A stretch of DNA of 49,607 nt from Basidiobolus meristosporus CBS 931.73 (Eukaryota; Basidiobolomycota; Basidiobolomycetes; Basidiobolales; Basidiobolaceae), in assembly GCA_002104905.1 (NCBI GenBank), contig MCFE01000653.1, positions 1-49,607 on the forward strand, in the 5' to 3' direction. Below the pieces are notes generated by a model that was given only the letters and a program-made list of their open reading frames with translations, was not told the origin of the DNA and searched no databases. Positions 32,318-43,164 of this stretch are shown here, piece after piece (the first letter of the stretch is position 1; each line of letters begins with the position of its first letter). A program made the translations under genes and the position numbers.

Positions 32318-33081
32318 TGTCACTCTCTGCAATGTCTACTACTGCTATTACTGGAATTTTTCCCTCTGCTGAAAAGTTGGATGGATCTAACTATCAAGTG
32401 TGGAAGGTGAAGATGAAGATGCTGCTGCAAGAAAGAGGCCTTTGGGATATTGTCATGGGAGAAGAATGCCCTCCTAAAAACATGGGAGAGGAAGCCTTAA
32501 AGTACCAGAAGAAAGAACAAAGTGCCTTCAACTGCATTTGCCTTAATGTCAAGGACAAATTGCTAATTCAATGCTCAAGAGCAAAAATGGCAAAGAATGC
32601 CTGGAAGGCATTAGAAGACACCTACCAGTCATGTTCAGCTGCCAAGAAAATGTATCTGAGAAGAAAATTCTTTACTACAAAGATGCTGCCAGGAGAAGAA
32701 ATGAAAAATCTAATTAACAGAATTACCCTGCTGGTAGATGAGATGGAATCTGTGGGCGTACCAACTACTGATGAGGATGTGATAGTTACCATTCTGAATA
32801 GCCTGACAGACGAGTTTCAGGGCCTTGTATCAGCCCTAGAGTCCAGAACTGAAGATTTGACCTTAAATTACGTATATGGAAGGCTCCTGGATGAAGAATT
32901 AAGAAGATCAAGCGCCAATAAGAAGGAAGAAGAAAATGCTTTAATAAGCAATGATAACCAACAAAGGAGGTACCCAAGACCCTACAAAGGCAACAGCAAC
33001 CTATTTTGCAACTACTGCAAAAGGAAAGGACACATCAGACCGGTGTTTCAAAAAGAGAGATTATCAGCAAAAGAAGCCTGA
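32305..33081 (+). CDS. gag: Copia-1 Gag (UBN2-type capsid with zinc knuckle)
   Basis: Capsid/nucleocapsid protein that packages element RNA. About 258 codons if begun at the PBS ATG; the next in-frame ATG is nine codons later (32332, MSTTAITG) and is an equally possible start. Motifs: DGSNYQVWKVKMKMLLQERG (residues about 23-42), KNAWKALEDTYQS (about 100), a helical region with TLLVDEMESV, and a zinc knuckle beginning FCNYCKRKGH near the end. In this frame the knuckle's last Cys is absent; it lies in the next frame (RCFKKRD). The frame then ends at TGA 33079-33081. Gag and pol frames overlap by about 130 bases, so synthesis of Pol needs a +1 shift around 33034-33044, or the element is simply frameshifted. 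Confidence 0.85.
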   Translation: MSPKLSLSAMSTTAITGIFPSAEKLDGSNYQVWKVKMKMLLQERGLWDIVMGEECPPKNMGEEALKYQKKEQSAFNCICLNVKDKLLIQCSRAKMAKNAWKALEDTYQSCSAAKKMYLRRKFFTTKMLPGEEMKNLINRITLLVDEMESVGVPTTDEDVIVTILNSLTDEFQGLVSALESRTEDLTLNYVYGRLLDEELRRSSANKKEEENALISNDNQQRRYPRPYKGNSNLFCNYCKRKGHIRPVFQKERLSAKEA

Positions 33082-36000
33082 ATATGGAAATGCTGCAACA
33101 ACTGAAGATAGACTATTCATATCTGCACTAAATATGACCACAAACAAGGATTCTCAGACGTGGTATATTGACTCTGGAGCTTCTCAACACTTTACACACC
33201 AAAAAGAAGTTTTTACCCAATATCAAGAAATTCCAATTAAGAAGGTTTTCATGGGTGACAATAGAACACTTGATGCAGTGGGAGAAGGAACTATCCAAGT
33301 AAACCTTAGAAGCAGTGAAGGAAGCCATACACTGACCTTTAAAGAAGTACTCTATTTACCAGAAATAGCCAAGAACCTACTCTCTGTAAGCAAGGCCACA
33401 GCAGAAGGACTCAGTTTCAGTTTTGACAATTCTGGATGCAGGATCACTGATCAAAATGGTGCTCATATTGCTTCAGGCATCAGAGATCAGAATCTATACA
33501 AGTTGACTTATATTCCATCATATCTGGAAGCCAATTTAAGTAACTTAAATGAAGAAACACCAATGCTTTGGCACAGGCGATTTGGACACATCAATTTTGA
33601 TTATTTGCGTAAAATGATCAAAGATCAGCTAATTTCTGGAGTGAAAATTGATCCCCCAGCTATTTTGGAGCACTGTGAAGCCTGCATATATGGGAAACAA
33701 GCCAGACAACCGTTCAAGAGCTCTGGGTTAATCAAAACTAAGAAAAAATTAGATCTAATTCACTCAGATCTGTGTTGACCTATGCAAAATTTATCCTTAG
33801 GCGGGATGAAGTATTTAATCACTTTTATTGATGATTATACAAGATACACATGGGTCTACTTCATGGAGAGAAAGGAAGAAGCTCTGTCTAAGCTCAGGGA
33901 GTTTAAAGCCATGGTGGAGAGAGAAACCGGTGAAAAAATCAAGAAAATACGCTCTGACAATGGTGGAGAATATACCTCAAAACTCTTCATCCACTTCTGC
34001 AAGATTCATGGGATAAAGCAAGAGACTACTGTACCATACTCCCCACAGCAAAATGGAGTAGCAGAACAAGCTAACAGATCAATAATTGATATGGCAAGAT
34101 CTATGATCCATGATCAAAAATTATCCTATGATTTTTGGGCGGAATCAGTTGCCACTGCTGTATATCTTAAAAATAGGAGTTATAACAGAATACTTTGTGA
34201 TTCTACTCCATTTGAAGCATGGTATGGATACAGACCAAGTGCAGAACATCTAAGAATATTTGGGTGTACAGCATATGCCAAAAAACTGGCCGGAAATCAG
34301 TCAAAATTTGAGCCAAAAAGTGTAAAATGCATATTTTTGGGCTACTGCAATGAGAGTAAGGCATACAGACTCTACAATACCAAAGCAAAGAAGCTGATCA
34401 AGTCCAGGGATGTGTTGTTTGATGAAAATTCAAAATTTTCACAAAAAATGACATCAGATGGTGACGGAAATTTGATCTCAAGTCCACCAATTGTCAGGAT
34501 TGAATCAGAGCAAAACAATGAAAATTTTTTCACTCCAGAGGACTCTACAGTTGTGGTTCAGCCAGAATCAGTGCCCAGGAATATCCCAGAAGTGATCATT
34601 CCAGTATCAAATGCCCGGAGATCCAATTGGACAAGAAATAGCCCAAATTACTATATCAATGAGGGTACAAACTTAGCCTATGCCTATTCAGTCCATGTTG
34701 ATGAACCCCAGACTGTAAAAGAGGCCTTAAATAGCCCTCAGACAAAGTTTTGGAGATCTGCAATGACTGAGGAATATCAGGCACTGATGGAAAATCAAAC
34801 TTGGGACTTAGTCAAATTACCAATCAACCAAAAATCAATTGGATGCAGATGGGTCTTCAAGACAAAATACAAGGCTGATGGTACAATTGAAAGATACAAA
34901 GCAAGACTTGTAGCCAAAGGATACTCTCAAACAAAAGGACTTGACTATACTGAGACCTTTGCACCGGTAGCCAAGTTTAATTCCATCAGATTAATATTGG
35001 CTATTGCAGCCAAATATAAGTTTTTTATTCATCAAATGGATGTAAAAACTGCATTTTTGAATGGAGAACTTGATGAGGACGTGTATATGGACCAGCCTGA
35101 TGGGTTTGTTGACCAAGATAACCCCCATTTGGTCTGCAAGCTTAAAAAGTCACTATATGGTCTCAAACAATCACCGAGAGCCTGGAATTGCAAGATAGAT
35201 TCTTATTTGGAATCTTTGAGTTTCAAAAGGAGTAATGCTGACTATAGTATATACTATAAGCCAGTTAGAGCAAATCCAGTTCTATTAGCTCTATATGTGG
35301 ATGATCTTATTATAGCCGCCAATAACCTAGAAACATTGGAAGAGACTAAATCCAGCCTATCTAAGGAGTTCAAGATGTCCAATCTAGGAGAACTTAGTTA
35401 CTACTTAGGGATTAAGTTCTCCATAGACAGAAGTACCCAGACTATTACCCTAAGCCAATCCAAGTATATTCAAGATATACTAAAGAAGTACCAAATGGAA
35501 GACTGTAAACAGGCAGCTACCCCAATGGAGACAAACCTTAACTTGGTCAAAACTCAACCAAATCAAGAGAGCTTGGTGCCATCTGAAAGCCCTGACTTTC
35601 CTTATCAATCTATGGCCGGCAGTCTGATGTATATCATGCTTGGAACACGTCCAGATATCTCATATTCAGTGGGAGTTGTCAGCCAACATAATCAGAATTA
35701 TGGATCTGATCATATTGCAGCAGTTAAGCGGATTTTTAGATACCTAAAAGGAACTGCTGATATCGGCTTAAGATACACTTATAAGGATTCAGAACAGGAT
35801 CTTGTGGGATACTCTGATGCTGATTGGGGACGAAATTTAGAAGACAGAAGATCCACCACAGGATACACCTTTCTTTACTGTAAAGGAGCCATTTCATGGA
35901 ATTCAAGAAAGCAACCAACCGTAGCACTTTCTACTACAGAGGCAGAGTATATGGCAGCCTGTGAAGCTACAAAAGAAGCAATGTGGTTAAGAAAGCTCTT

Positions 36001-36274
36001 TACAGATTTAGGCCTATGTCAAAAAACGCCTATTACTTTATTTCAAGATAATCAAGGATGTATACAATTAGGTAGAAATCCAACTTTTCATGCTAGAACC
36101 AAGCACATAGATATTAGACATCATTTCATACGTGAAGCTATAGAGAATAACTTAGTTAGCTTAGTTTACTGTCCTACAGATGAAATGATTGCAGACATAT
36201 TTACCAAACCATTAGCTAGAGACAAGTTTGAATATCTTAGGTCAAAATTAGGACTAGTCAGTATGAACATTTAG
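33035..36274 (+). CDS. pol: Copia-1 Pol: protease, integrase, reverse transcriptase, RNase H (one internal stop)
   Basis: In one frame from 33035: zinc-knuckle end (DRCFKKRD), protease WYIDSGASQHF (DSGA at 33170), and pre-integrase HRRFGHINFDYL with CEACIYGKQ (33570-33710). The integrase first Asp (HSD) is followed by TGA at 33776-33778. After the stop come YLITFIDDYTRYTWVY, RSDNGGEY (about 33950) and NGVAEQANRS (about 34055), giving a D-D-35-E integrase. RT follows (WVFKTKY, AFLNGELDEDVYMDQP, SLYGLKQSPRAW, catalytic YVDDLIIA at 35291). RNase H has SDADWG, STTEAEYMA and KHIDIRHHFIRE, with the stop at 36272. RT and RNase H are intact by motif. The TGA replaces GGA, as the 7.9-kb copy shows. 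Confidence 0.9.
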
Positions 36275-36285
36275 CTGAGTGGGAG
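36273..36285 (+). promoter_or_regulatory. Copia-1 polypurine tract
   Basis: Purine-rich GCTGAGTGGGAG next to the 3' LTR, the expected plus-strand primer site. Confidence 0.7.
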
Positions 36286-36635
36286 TGTTGTAAAAATTCG
36301 TATTTTCCACCTAAATATTCACCTAACTTAGTCACTTAGATCATTATCTTCAAATCCTAAAGAATACTGACCAAATTCCTTGTTGGGATTTACTTAGAAT
36401 ATTTTCACCAAAATACCAGGTACCCAGAACATGAAAATTCTCAAAGTTGTCCAAACAGCCCCAAACTTTGCACACATGTTCTTGGGACCTTCCTTAATCT
36501 ATTCTACGTGTTTGTAATGCCAAGACCATGTAAAAGTATAAATACTACTTTTACATTCAATAAATCATTAAGTGAAAACCACATAATCTACTTGTTCTCC
36601 AAATCACTTCCAATATCTCCAAGACTCTTACAACA
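36286..36635 (+). repeat. Copia-1 3' LTR
   Basis: 350 bp; differs from the 5' LTR at three positions (TCG/TTG, ACCT/ACTT, TAAAG/TAGAG). Followed by the TSD AGGAC at 36636-36640. Confidence 0.95.
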
Positions 36636-36640
36636 AGGAC

Positions 36641-38106
36641 TACCCAGTTGCTTCTGAGTGCAAGAATCTGAACTCAGCAGAACAAAACTATCCAGTGCAG
36701 GAGAAGTAGATGCTTGCTATCATACAATGCTTCAAGACCTGGAGAAGCTACATTGAAGGAGTCAAGTGCATGTTGAAGTGTGATCATGCTTCACTGAAGT
36801 ATATATTTACTCAGAAGGTACTCTCCAGAAGAATGACCAGATGGTGTGAATACATTCAGCTATTTGACTTGGAGATTATCAACTGCCTTGGGAAAAACAA
36901 CACGGTTGCTGATGCCTTATCAAGACTAGAGCAAGTTGCACCACTCAACTTGGTGCATGGATCAGATTGCCCTAGCTTGTTATCAAAGTACTTTGCAGAC
37001 CAAGCCATTGCTAATGAGGTGGATGAAGAGATCAAAGGATAATCCAAGATGAATCCAGCAAATTTATAGTATAGGATGAAACACTCTACCAAATTGCTGA
37101 TGGAAGCCCTATTACCTATTGCCCTTATGTTGCTTACCTGGACTTAATATGTAAGCTACACAACGGATGTGGACATCTTGGAATTAAAGGAATCTATAGC
37201 CTAGTAAAAGCTGGAGCATGGTGGCTCAGAATGAAACAAGATATTGAAAAGCTAGCAAAAACAAGCCCAGGTTGCCAAATCAACCAAGGCCAACCGCAGA
37301 GAATTGCTGAATTCTTTCCCTCAGAGCCTGTCAGGCCATTTGAGAGATGGGGAATTGACTGTATTCGAAGACTGCCAACCTCCAGGAAATGCAAACAATG
37401 GATCCTAGTAGCAATTAACTATGCTGCCAAATGGCCAGTGGCTAAAGTGGTGCCTGTTACCAGTAAATAAGCTTTTACAAGTTTCATCTACCATGAGATC
37501 CTCATGAAGTTTGGATGCCATGTAGAGATTTTATCTGATAGACCAAGTACCTTTTGCCTGCAGAGTAAAGTGCCCAACACCACCTCACAATTGCCATTTT
37601 ACTTAGTGTATGGATGCAAACCAGGAATTCCAGTAGATCTCACACAGCCAAATCTTACAGATGCCTTAGAAGATGAAATCAGTAATTCAAGTAGACCCTA
37701 GCAGCTGGAAAAAAGATGTCAAGCGGCAAAGGCTAAAGTACCTGCGAGTGCAAAAAGATGAAGCAGAGATTTAATAAGACTATGTAGCCAGAGGTGTTGA
37801 CAGTTGGGAACTTTGTATTACTGAGAAACAATACATGGAAGTAGTTTTAGCCACAATGAACAGGACCACTAAGATTATGCTGAGAAACTATACTCAGAAG
37901 AAGCTTGAGCCACAATTGACAGGACCATTCAAGATCATCAGATAATGTCCATTTGCAACTTACCAGCTAGTAGACAAACAAGGTAATATCTGGGAAGACT
38001 TGGTTCATAGAGACAGACTCAAGCTTGCAAGACTTGCTGACAAAACTAAACCATCAAGATATTGGTATTACAAGAAAAAAGATTGAGGAGAACACACTCA
38101 ACTTTA
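36641..38106 (+). pseudogene. Gypsy RNase H and integrase
   Basis: This continues the gypsy gene after copia-1. RNase H has CDHASLKYIF and ends with NNTVADALSRL (about 36900-36935). The integrase zinc-binding region has H-N-G-C-G-H, then C-x-I-N-x-G. The integrase core has RWGIDCIRRLP and ILSDRPSTF. At 37555 it jumps to VPNTTSQLPFYLVYG, so the part with the catalytic Glu is deleted. The C-terminal region has LTGPFKII and VHRDRLKLARLADK (about 37915-38045). Stops are scattered. Longest blocks are 110 and 79 codons. Confidence 0.8.
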
Positions 38107-38117
38107 TTAGGGGAGGA
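38107..38117 (+). promoter_or_regulatory. Gypsy polypurine tract
   Basis: TTAGGGGAGGA just before the 3' LTR; the same tract appears in reverse at 44684 and 49432. Confidence 0.65.
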
Positions 38118-38484
38118 TTTTATGATCTACAATTGAAAGTATATATTAGATCAGTTTTTAATCAAATTAATAGTTTTATGCTTAGCCTATAAGTATATCA
38201 GTGTTATATATCAGATCAGTAGTATTAGTCAGCAGGTGAATCAGCAGATCCTTATCCTACTGAAATATATATAATAAGTATCATACAATGGGGTGATGAT
38301 GATGCTATCAAATAAGTCATCAGCCACATCCTACTGTAGGGAATAAATTTTGTCAGGAATTGATCTGGCAAAATGTATATAAGGAGCTGCTGGAACCTCA
38401 AGAAAGGTCAGTTCAAGTTTTAGTGAGTACAATACTAGCTAAGCTCCCTATTCCTCTACAACTCTTATATCAAGACTTGTAACA
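38118..38484 (+). repeat. Gypsy 3' LTR
   Basis: 367 bp, TTTTATGATCTACAA...AAGACTTGTAACA; TATATAAGGAGC motif conserved at about 38377. Followed directly by gypsy gag text rather than by unrelated flank. Confidence 0.8.
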
Positions 38485-40058
38485 GCTTTTTCAGGTTGAA
38501 GCAGCTTTTAAGGCTGAATGAATTGCCTCAGAAAGCAAGTTGCCTCTTGCAGCTTATTATTTGTCAGATGCAATCTTTCAGTGGTATCACAACTAGATTA
38601 GATCAGCAATTGTGATGGCATACTCTACTATCTATACCAGGGATGAGTTTGTGTTGGTAATTCACAATGCTTTTGAGCCTCCACATCGGCAGACATTACT
38701 AAGATGGAAGCTAAAGACACTCAGATGGAAAGGAATGGCTCAGGCCTGTCACTTCCAAATTGAAGGAGCTTCTAAGCCTAAAAGAAGTACCACAGAGTGC
38801 AAGTTGCATTATGCAGCTTCTTACTTGGTAGATGAAGCTTTGTATTACTACCAGAAGAAGATCAAGAGAGTCACTGTGATGATTCTCTATTATCTCTACC
38901 TGCAATGAGTTTATGTGGTAATAACAGGTTGCCTGTGAGCCTTCACATTAGCCGGCACTACTAAGCGGGAAGCTGAAGACACTGATACAGAATGAAACTG
39001 TTCAAGAATTTATCAATAAGTATAAGTGCCTACTTGGTCAAATTGTAAGTATGGATCCTCTTGATTAAGTCAGATTCCTTTATCAGTTGGTACAAAGAAA
39101 GAGCTTTCATGGAAGTAGATTATTGAAGGACTCAGGCCACTGAAGTAGCTATCTAGACTGCCATTGACTATGATGCAACTGTGCTTAGAGCTGGAAAGCT
39201 TAAAGTAACTAAGCCAAGGGCTACAATAACTATGAAAGAAGACAATCAGAAGCAGTCCCAATAGAAATAGATGCTATACTGATGAATCCTAACTCAGAAG
39301 AATGTAAGAAAAAAGGACTTTGTTTTAATTGCAATTAGCAAGGTTGCATATCAAAGTACTGCCCTTAGAGAAGAAATAAGTATCAGCTGAGAAGAACCTT
39401 CAGCCAAGTTCAAGCCCTTGGGCAGAGTGACATGAAGGAAGAACTTGAAGAAGACTGGGAACTCACCTTATATGAAACTGAAGAATATTTATCTCAAATG
39501 ACCTCAAGCTCAGGGAAGCTAGTATATTGGAGCAGAGTAATCAATGGAGTATCTGCCAAGATTATCTTTGACTCAGGAGCATCACACAAGTACATATCAG
39601 AGCAATTTGCCTTCAAAGCCAGAATTAGCTTAGAACCTACCAAGTCAACTTCAGTCTTAACAGTCAATGGAAACATTCTCACAATCAGCTATAATACTTG
39701 GCCAGTAAGAATGAAGATCACTGACTAAGAAGTGACCAGCAGACCGATATATTTGAGAACTTTAAGTTAGACCAGGTACTTGTAAAGACCTGGTTGGTTT
39801 ATTGTAATCCATCAATCAACTGCAGATCTCATGAATATCAGATCCAAAAGGACAACCAGACTTATGAGCCAATACCTGCTAGACTGGATTTCAACTGTTC
39901 ATTTCCAGTGTATGCAACACAATTGAACTTAGTAGGACACAGCTCCATTGAGCTCTTAGGAAAGGTACCCAGATGGTTCCCATGATTCTGTTACAGGGGG
40001 ATCCCTCTGCCTCAGCTCCCCAGAGAGTCCAGACTCTTTTGTGGTAATATTGAGCTAT
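38485..40058 (+). pseudogene. Gypsy gag and protease fragment
   Basis: Capsid text (retrotransposon Gag type) with WYHN, then ...AFEPPHRQTLLR (38670-38705). A knuckle-like CFNCN-x-QGC...C lies at about 39320-39365 (His position changed to Cys). The protease has FDSGASHKYIS (39570-39600). Then comes the protease end with K-T-W-L-V-x-x-N-P-S-I (39785-39830). It lacks the Gag N-terminus and ends before RT. Because it starts straight after a gypsy LTR and supplies exactly what the element at 30864-38484 lacks, it may be part of a tandem gypsy copy sharing that LTR. Longest open blocks are about 98 codons. Confidence 0.7.
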
Positions 40059-40063
40059 GTTTC
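40059..40063 (+). repeat. Target duplication of copia-3 (left)
   Basis: GTTTC, repeated at 43140-43144. Confidence 0.85.
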
Positions 40064-40412
40064 TGTTGAAATAATTAGGAGTCCACCTAATTATTAATAT
40101 ATTATGAACTAGCACTTAGTGAAATGATATATTTCAGATTATCAACATGAAAATTAGTTCGTAAGATATTTACTAATTATTAGGAATTAGAGAAGTACAG
40201 AATTTTAGGAAAATCTGAAACTTGTCCAAATGAGCCAAAACTTGGCACATGTACTCCTGAGACTCCCCTAATAATGACCAAATAGTTGCATTTACGTAGT
40301 TCTGCAATAAGTATAAATACTGTGTTGCAACTCAATAAAACATCAAGTGAATATTATGTAAATCTTCTAATTCTCCAATTCACTTCCAATATATCTCTCT
40401 AACATTTCAACA
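40064..40412 (+). repeat. Copia-3 5' LTR
   Basis: 349 bp, TGTTGAAATAATTAGG...CTAACATTTCAACA. TATAAATACTG near 40313 and AATAAAACATC near 40334 serve as TATA box and polyadenylation-like site. Confidence 0.85.
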
Positions 40413-40429
40413 GGCTATGAGCCCCAAGC
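40413..40429 (+). promoter_or_regulatory. Copia-3 primer-binding site
   Basis: GGCTATGAGCCCCAAGC, one mismatch from the copia-1 PBS; complementary to the tRNA-iMet anticodon arm. Confidence 0.75.
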
Positions 40430-42994
40430 TTGCTTTATCTTAGTTATCCACTTTGCTCTAGTGCTGTGTCTTTATTCTGGAGAAAGACTGCCTGGTCTAC
40501 CTGAAGTTACAAAAGACAGAAAAGTACTACCGCTGCAAAGAACTGCTAGATGGGATATATTGTTTTGGAGAAAGAGGCCTTTGCCCTTAAAGAAGACACT
40601 AAGCAAAGAAAAAGGTCATATGTCAAGGAGGTCATGTTGGACAGTTTTCAAATTATGAAATGTGCAGAAGGATGAAGCTTTGAGAAAATGCGTAATCCCA
40701 GCAAGGAGTCCAGATCAATAAGGGGCATATTACATGATATATGTATTAGTGCTATGATCCTTATTATCACAACATAAAGGAGCTATGTTGATGATCCACA
40801 TATACCTGGGTTTGCATTAGACTATTTCAGTCAATGAAGTGCCCACATTGCTGCAGTGAATTTACATAAGTCTGTAGCCACTTGAAATGAAATGATGCGC
40901 AAATACTTTGATGCCGCCTGCTGCCCTAGTTTGGAGTTGGATATGCAGACAAATATATGGATCAGCTTGCCCAAACTCTGAGGATCAAAATGATATATAA
41001 TACCTATATATTTGGCCGAAGATCAGTGATCTCAGACATGCCAACTTAGGAGTGGTATGCATGATATATCAGTGGTACTATTTCCAGTACCAATGATCCT
41101 GAGGCCTTGTGAGACACTTATTAGACAAGTTACATGTCTACATCAAGTATCAGGAACAGTGGGAGGAGATATATCCATATATGTTAAAGCATGGAATTTC
41201 TACCGCCATCAAGAAAAGTGCTACCGGAGACCTTGACCAAAGTATATGCTTATAGTCTCTGTATACACTAGGGAATATGCATGAAGTACTATCAAGGAGT
41301 GTACTAGTTGCCCTATGCTAGTACATATATCACATACATATAGTGATGAAGGATCATTTATATTAACATGGATCAGATGTTAATCATGCTATTATGATCA
41401 GATCAAGTTACTTGCAGCTCCCAGCTACGGGCCAAACTGCAATGATGATATCTGCCACCAAGATGCTGAGAGAAATGGCTTTTTAAGGAAGTTTATTTGA
41501 TCAAATTTGATCAAGCCTGTGAAAAGTTATGCCAGATCCAAATGGATGACCGATTTGGTTGAAACATCTCAGAATAGATATGTTTTGAAGACAGGAGGTT
41601 CCTGAACACTCTGGGAGATCTAACAAACCGTGGATATGCTACCTGCATGGTCCAGATCTAGATCAATAAGGAAATTTCAGCAACCAGCATCTTTAAGACC
41701 AGATATGGAACAAAAACCTACCGCCAATAAGTTGTCAGTTTCTAAATGGAGTTAAGTGACACCTAAGCCACATTTGGACTATCTAGCACACTAGATTTGA
41801 TCCAGTTATCCTACCACACAAGGATAGTGGAGTATTGTTGCTAAGGAAAGCAGCAAAGCAGTCCAAGAGAACCTACGTACTCAGAGGCAACATCACAATT
41901 ACGGTGAGCAATGAAGTCAACTTACTTACAGTTGGAGCTAGAGAAGTGGTACCAAGGGCCAACCTAAGGGTTATAATGGGTCCAGAAGATTATGGACTTG
42001 TCTATTTGCACTGTCAACCAAGCTCTATGCTGGAAAATTCTATCAGAAGTAACAGTGACTTATCAGAGCTGTTATGGTAGATTTACGCAATTAGAAAGTG
42101 CCAGATCAGGTTGTACTGTTTAAAGCACAACAGTACATATGAGACCATATCTATCCTGTTTAGGATGAAACCTCTATGAATAGCTGCCAATCAGGCTGTG
42201 GTATCTTGTGATACCAAATCAAGCCTATCAAGATGTAAAGGGAAGATCTCAATACTGTAACTGCAATATCAGTCCAAGAAAGTTATGCCTAGATCAGAAG
42301 GATATATATGATCTATCTGAGTCAATTTTAGAAGGCAGGAAGCACCAGAAGATGTAGCTTCAGTGGAAGTACAATATCCCAGATCAGGAATGAAGAAAAG
42401 CTAAGCTAGATACTATTGAAGGCACTAGTCCGGAAGAGGAAATACTTGGTCAACCGGTGAAGAATAAGGCCACTACAATGCTGACCAATTGTTGGTCTCA
42501 GCAGATCATATATGGAGTATATGAGGAAAGTTACTATCCAGATCCAGTTATGGATATATGGAGGATAGTCTAAGTGAATTAGACTATAGACCGGAACTGT
42601 GGATGATCCAGATCTACTGGAGAGCAGACCACATCCTAACTTCGTCAATTATTGACCAATTTTACTCAAATAAGAAACAGCAGATAGCCTGAGAACGCAG
42701 CTCTCTGATGATACATACTATGCCAGGATTTGATCAGTATATGAAAAGTTTTACTCCAATCAAATGGATGATACTCATTCATAGATATTTGTGATGAAAT
42801 CAGAATTCAGACTCAAAGCAATTTGATCTGAAGTATGTAATTAACAGTATGAACTTATACTTAGTTATTACAGATAATATGCAATCCTTAACATATATTG
42901 GAGAATACATTAGTCCAATAGGTTAGATGGTTAATTGCAGGTTTAATTTCAACCGCCAGATACACAACACCACAGCAAGTTCATAAGTATATGA
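40430..42994 (+). other. Interior of copia-3, function not recognised
   Basis: Short open blocks only: 40461-40658 (possible Gag relic) and 41835-42080 (81 codons beginning MLLRKAAKQSKRTYVLRG). The latter is unlike copia proteins that I know. ACCGCC/CCGCCA words and GATCAG words recur across the region. No DSGA, YVDD, D-D-E or RNase H motif was seen on either strand. Confidence 0.4.
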
Positions 42995-43139
42995 ATAATA
43001 ATGACCAAATAGTTGCATTTACGTAGTTCTGCAATAAGTATAAATACTGTGTTGCAACTCAATAAAACATCAAGTGAATATCATGTAAATCTTCTAATTC
43101 TCCAATTCACTTCCAATATATCTCTCTAATATTTCAACA
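42995..43139 (+). repeat. Copia-3 3' LTR (5'-truncated)
   Basis: The last 145 bp of the LTR, nearly identical to 40268-40412 with two visible changes, followed by TSD GTTTC (43140-43144). Confidence 0.85.
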
Positions 43140-43164
43140 GTTTCCACACAAACCTTTGAACTCA

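Larger units (their letters stand above)
31951..36635 (+). mobile_element. Young, nearly complete Ty1/copia retrotransposon (copia-1)
   Basis: 4685 bp with 350-bp LTRs that differ at only three positions by eye (all transitions), a perfect 5-bp TSD (AGGAC), PBS, PPT, gag and pol in copia order (Gag, protease, integrase, RT, RNase H). Two defects separate it from one complete frame: a frame change within the Gag zinc knuckle, and an in-frame TGA at 33776-33778 in integrase. It was inserted into gypsy RNase H. It is the best reference for reading all other copia-1 fragments in the window. Confidence 0.95.
30864..38484 (+). mobile_element. Ty3/gypsy element split by copia-1
   Basis: The LTRs are at 30864-31234 and 38118-38484. 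The interior lacks gag, protease and the start of RT. It begins in RT (31265), breaks in RNase H at 31945-31950 where copia-1 is inserted, and resumes at 36641 through RNase H and integrase to a polypurine tract (38107-38117). Integrase has an internal deletion removing the catalytic Glu region. The LTRs are clearly diverged from each other, so it is much older than copia-1. Flanks CATTT and GCTTT are not a convincing TSD. Confidence 0.8.
40064..43139 (+). mobile_element. Copia-3: copia-type element with an unrecognisable interior
   Basis: A 5' LTR (40064-40412), a PBS (40413-40429), about 2.6 kb of interior and a 5'-truncated 3' LTR (42995-43139) are bounded by a perfect 5-bp TSD, GTTTC. The interior holds no pol motif that I can recognise. 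The first 250 bases after the PBS resemble copia Gag only loosely. The element therefore appears non-autonomous or severely rearranged. The missing 204 bases of the 3' LTR show a deletion reaching the interior/LTR junction. Confidence 0.8.

Noticed and set aside
33776-33778. Selenocysteine or stop-readthrough signal at the in-frame TGA
   Set aside because: Two other copies in the window have sense codons (GGA, AGA) there, so a simple nonsense mutation is the economical reading.
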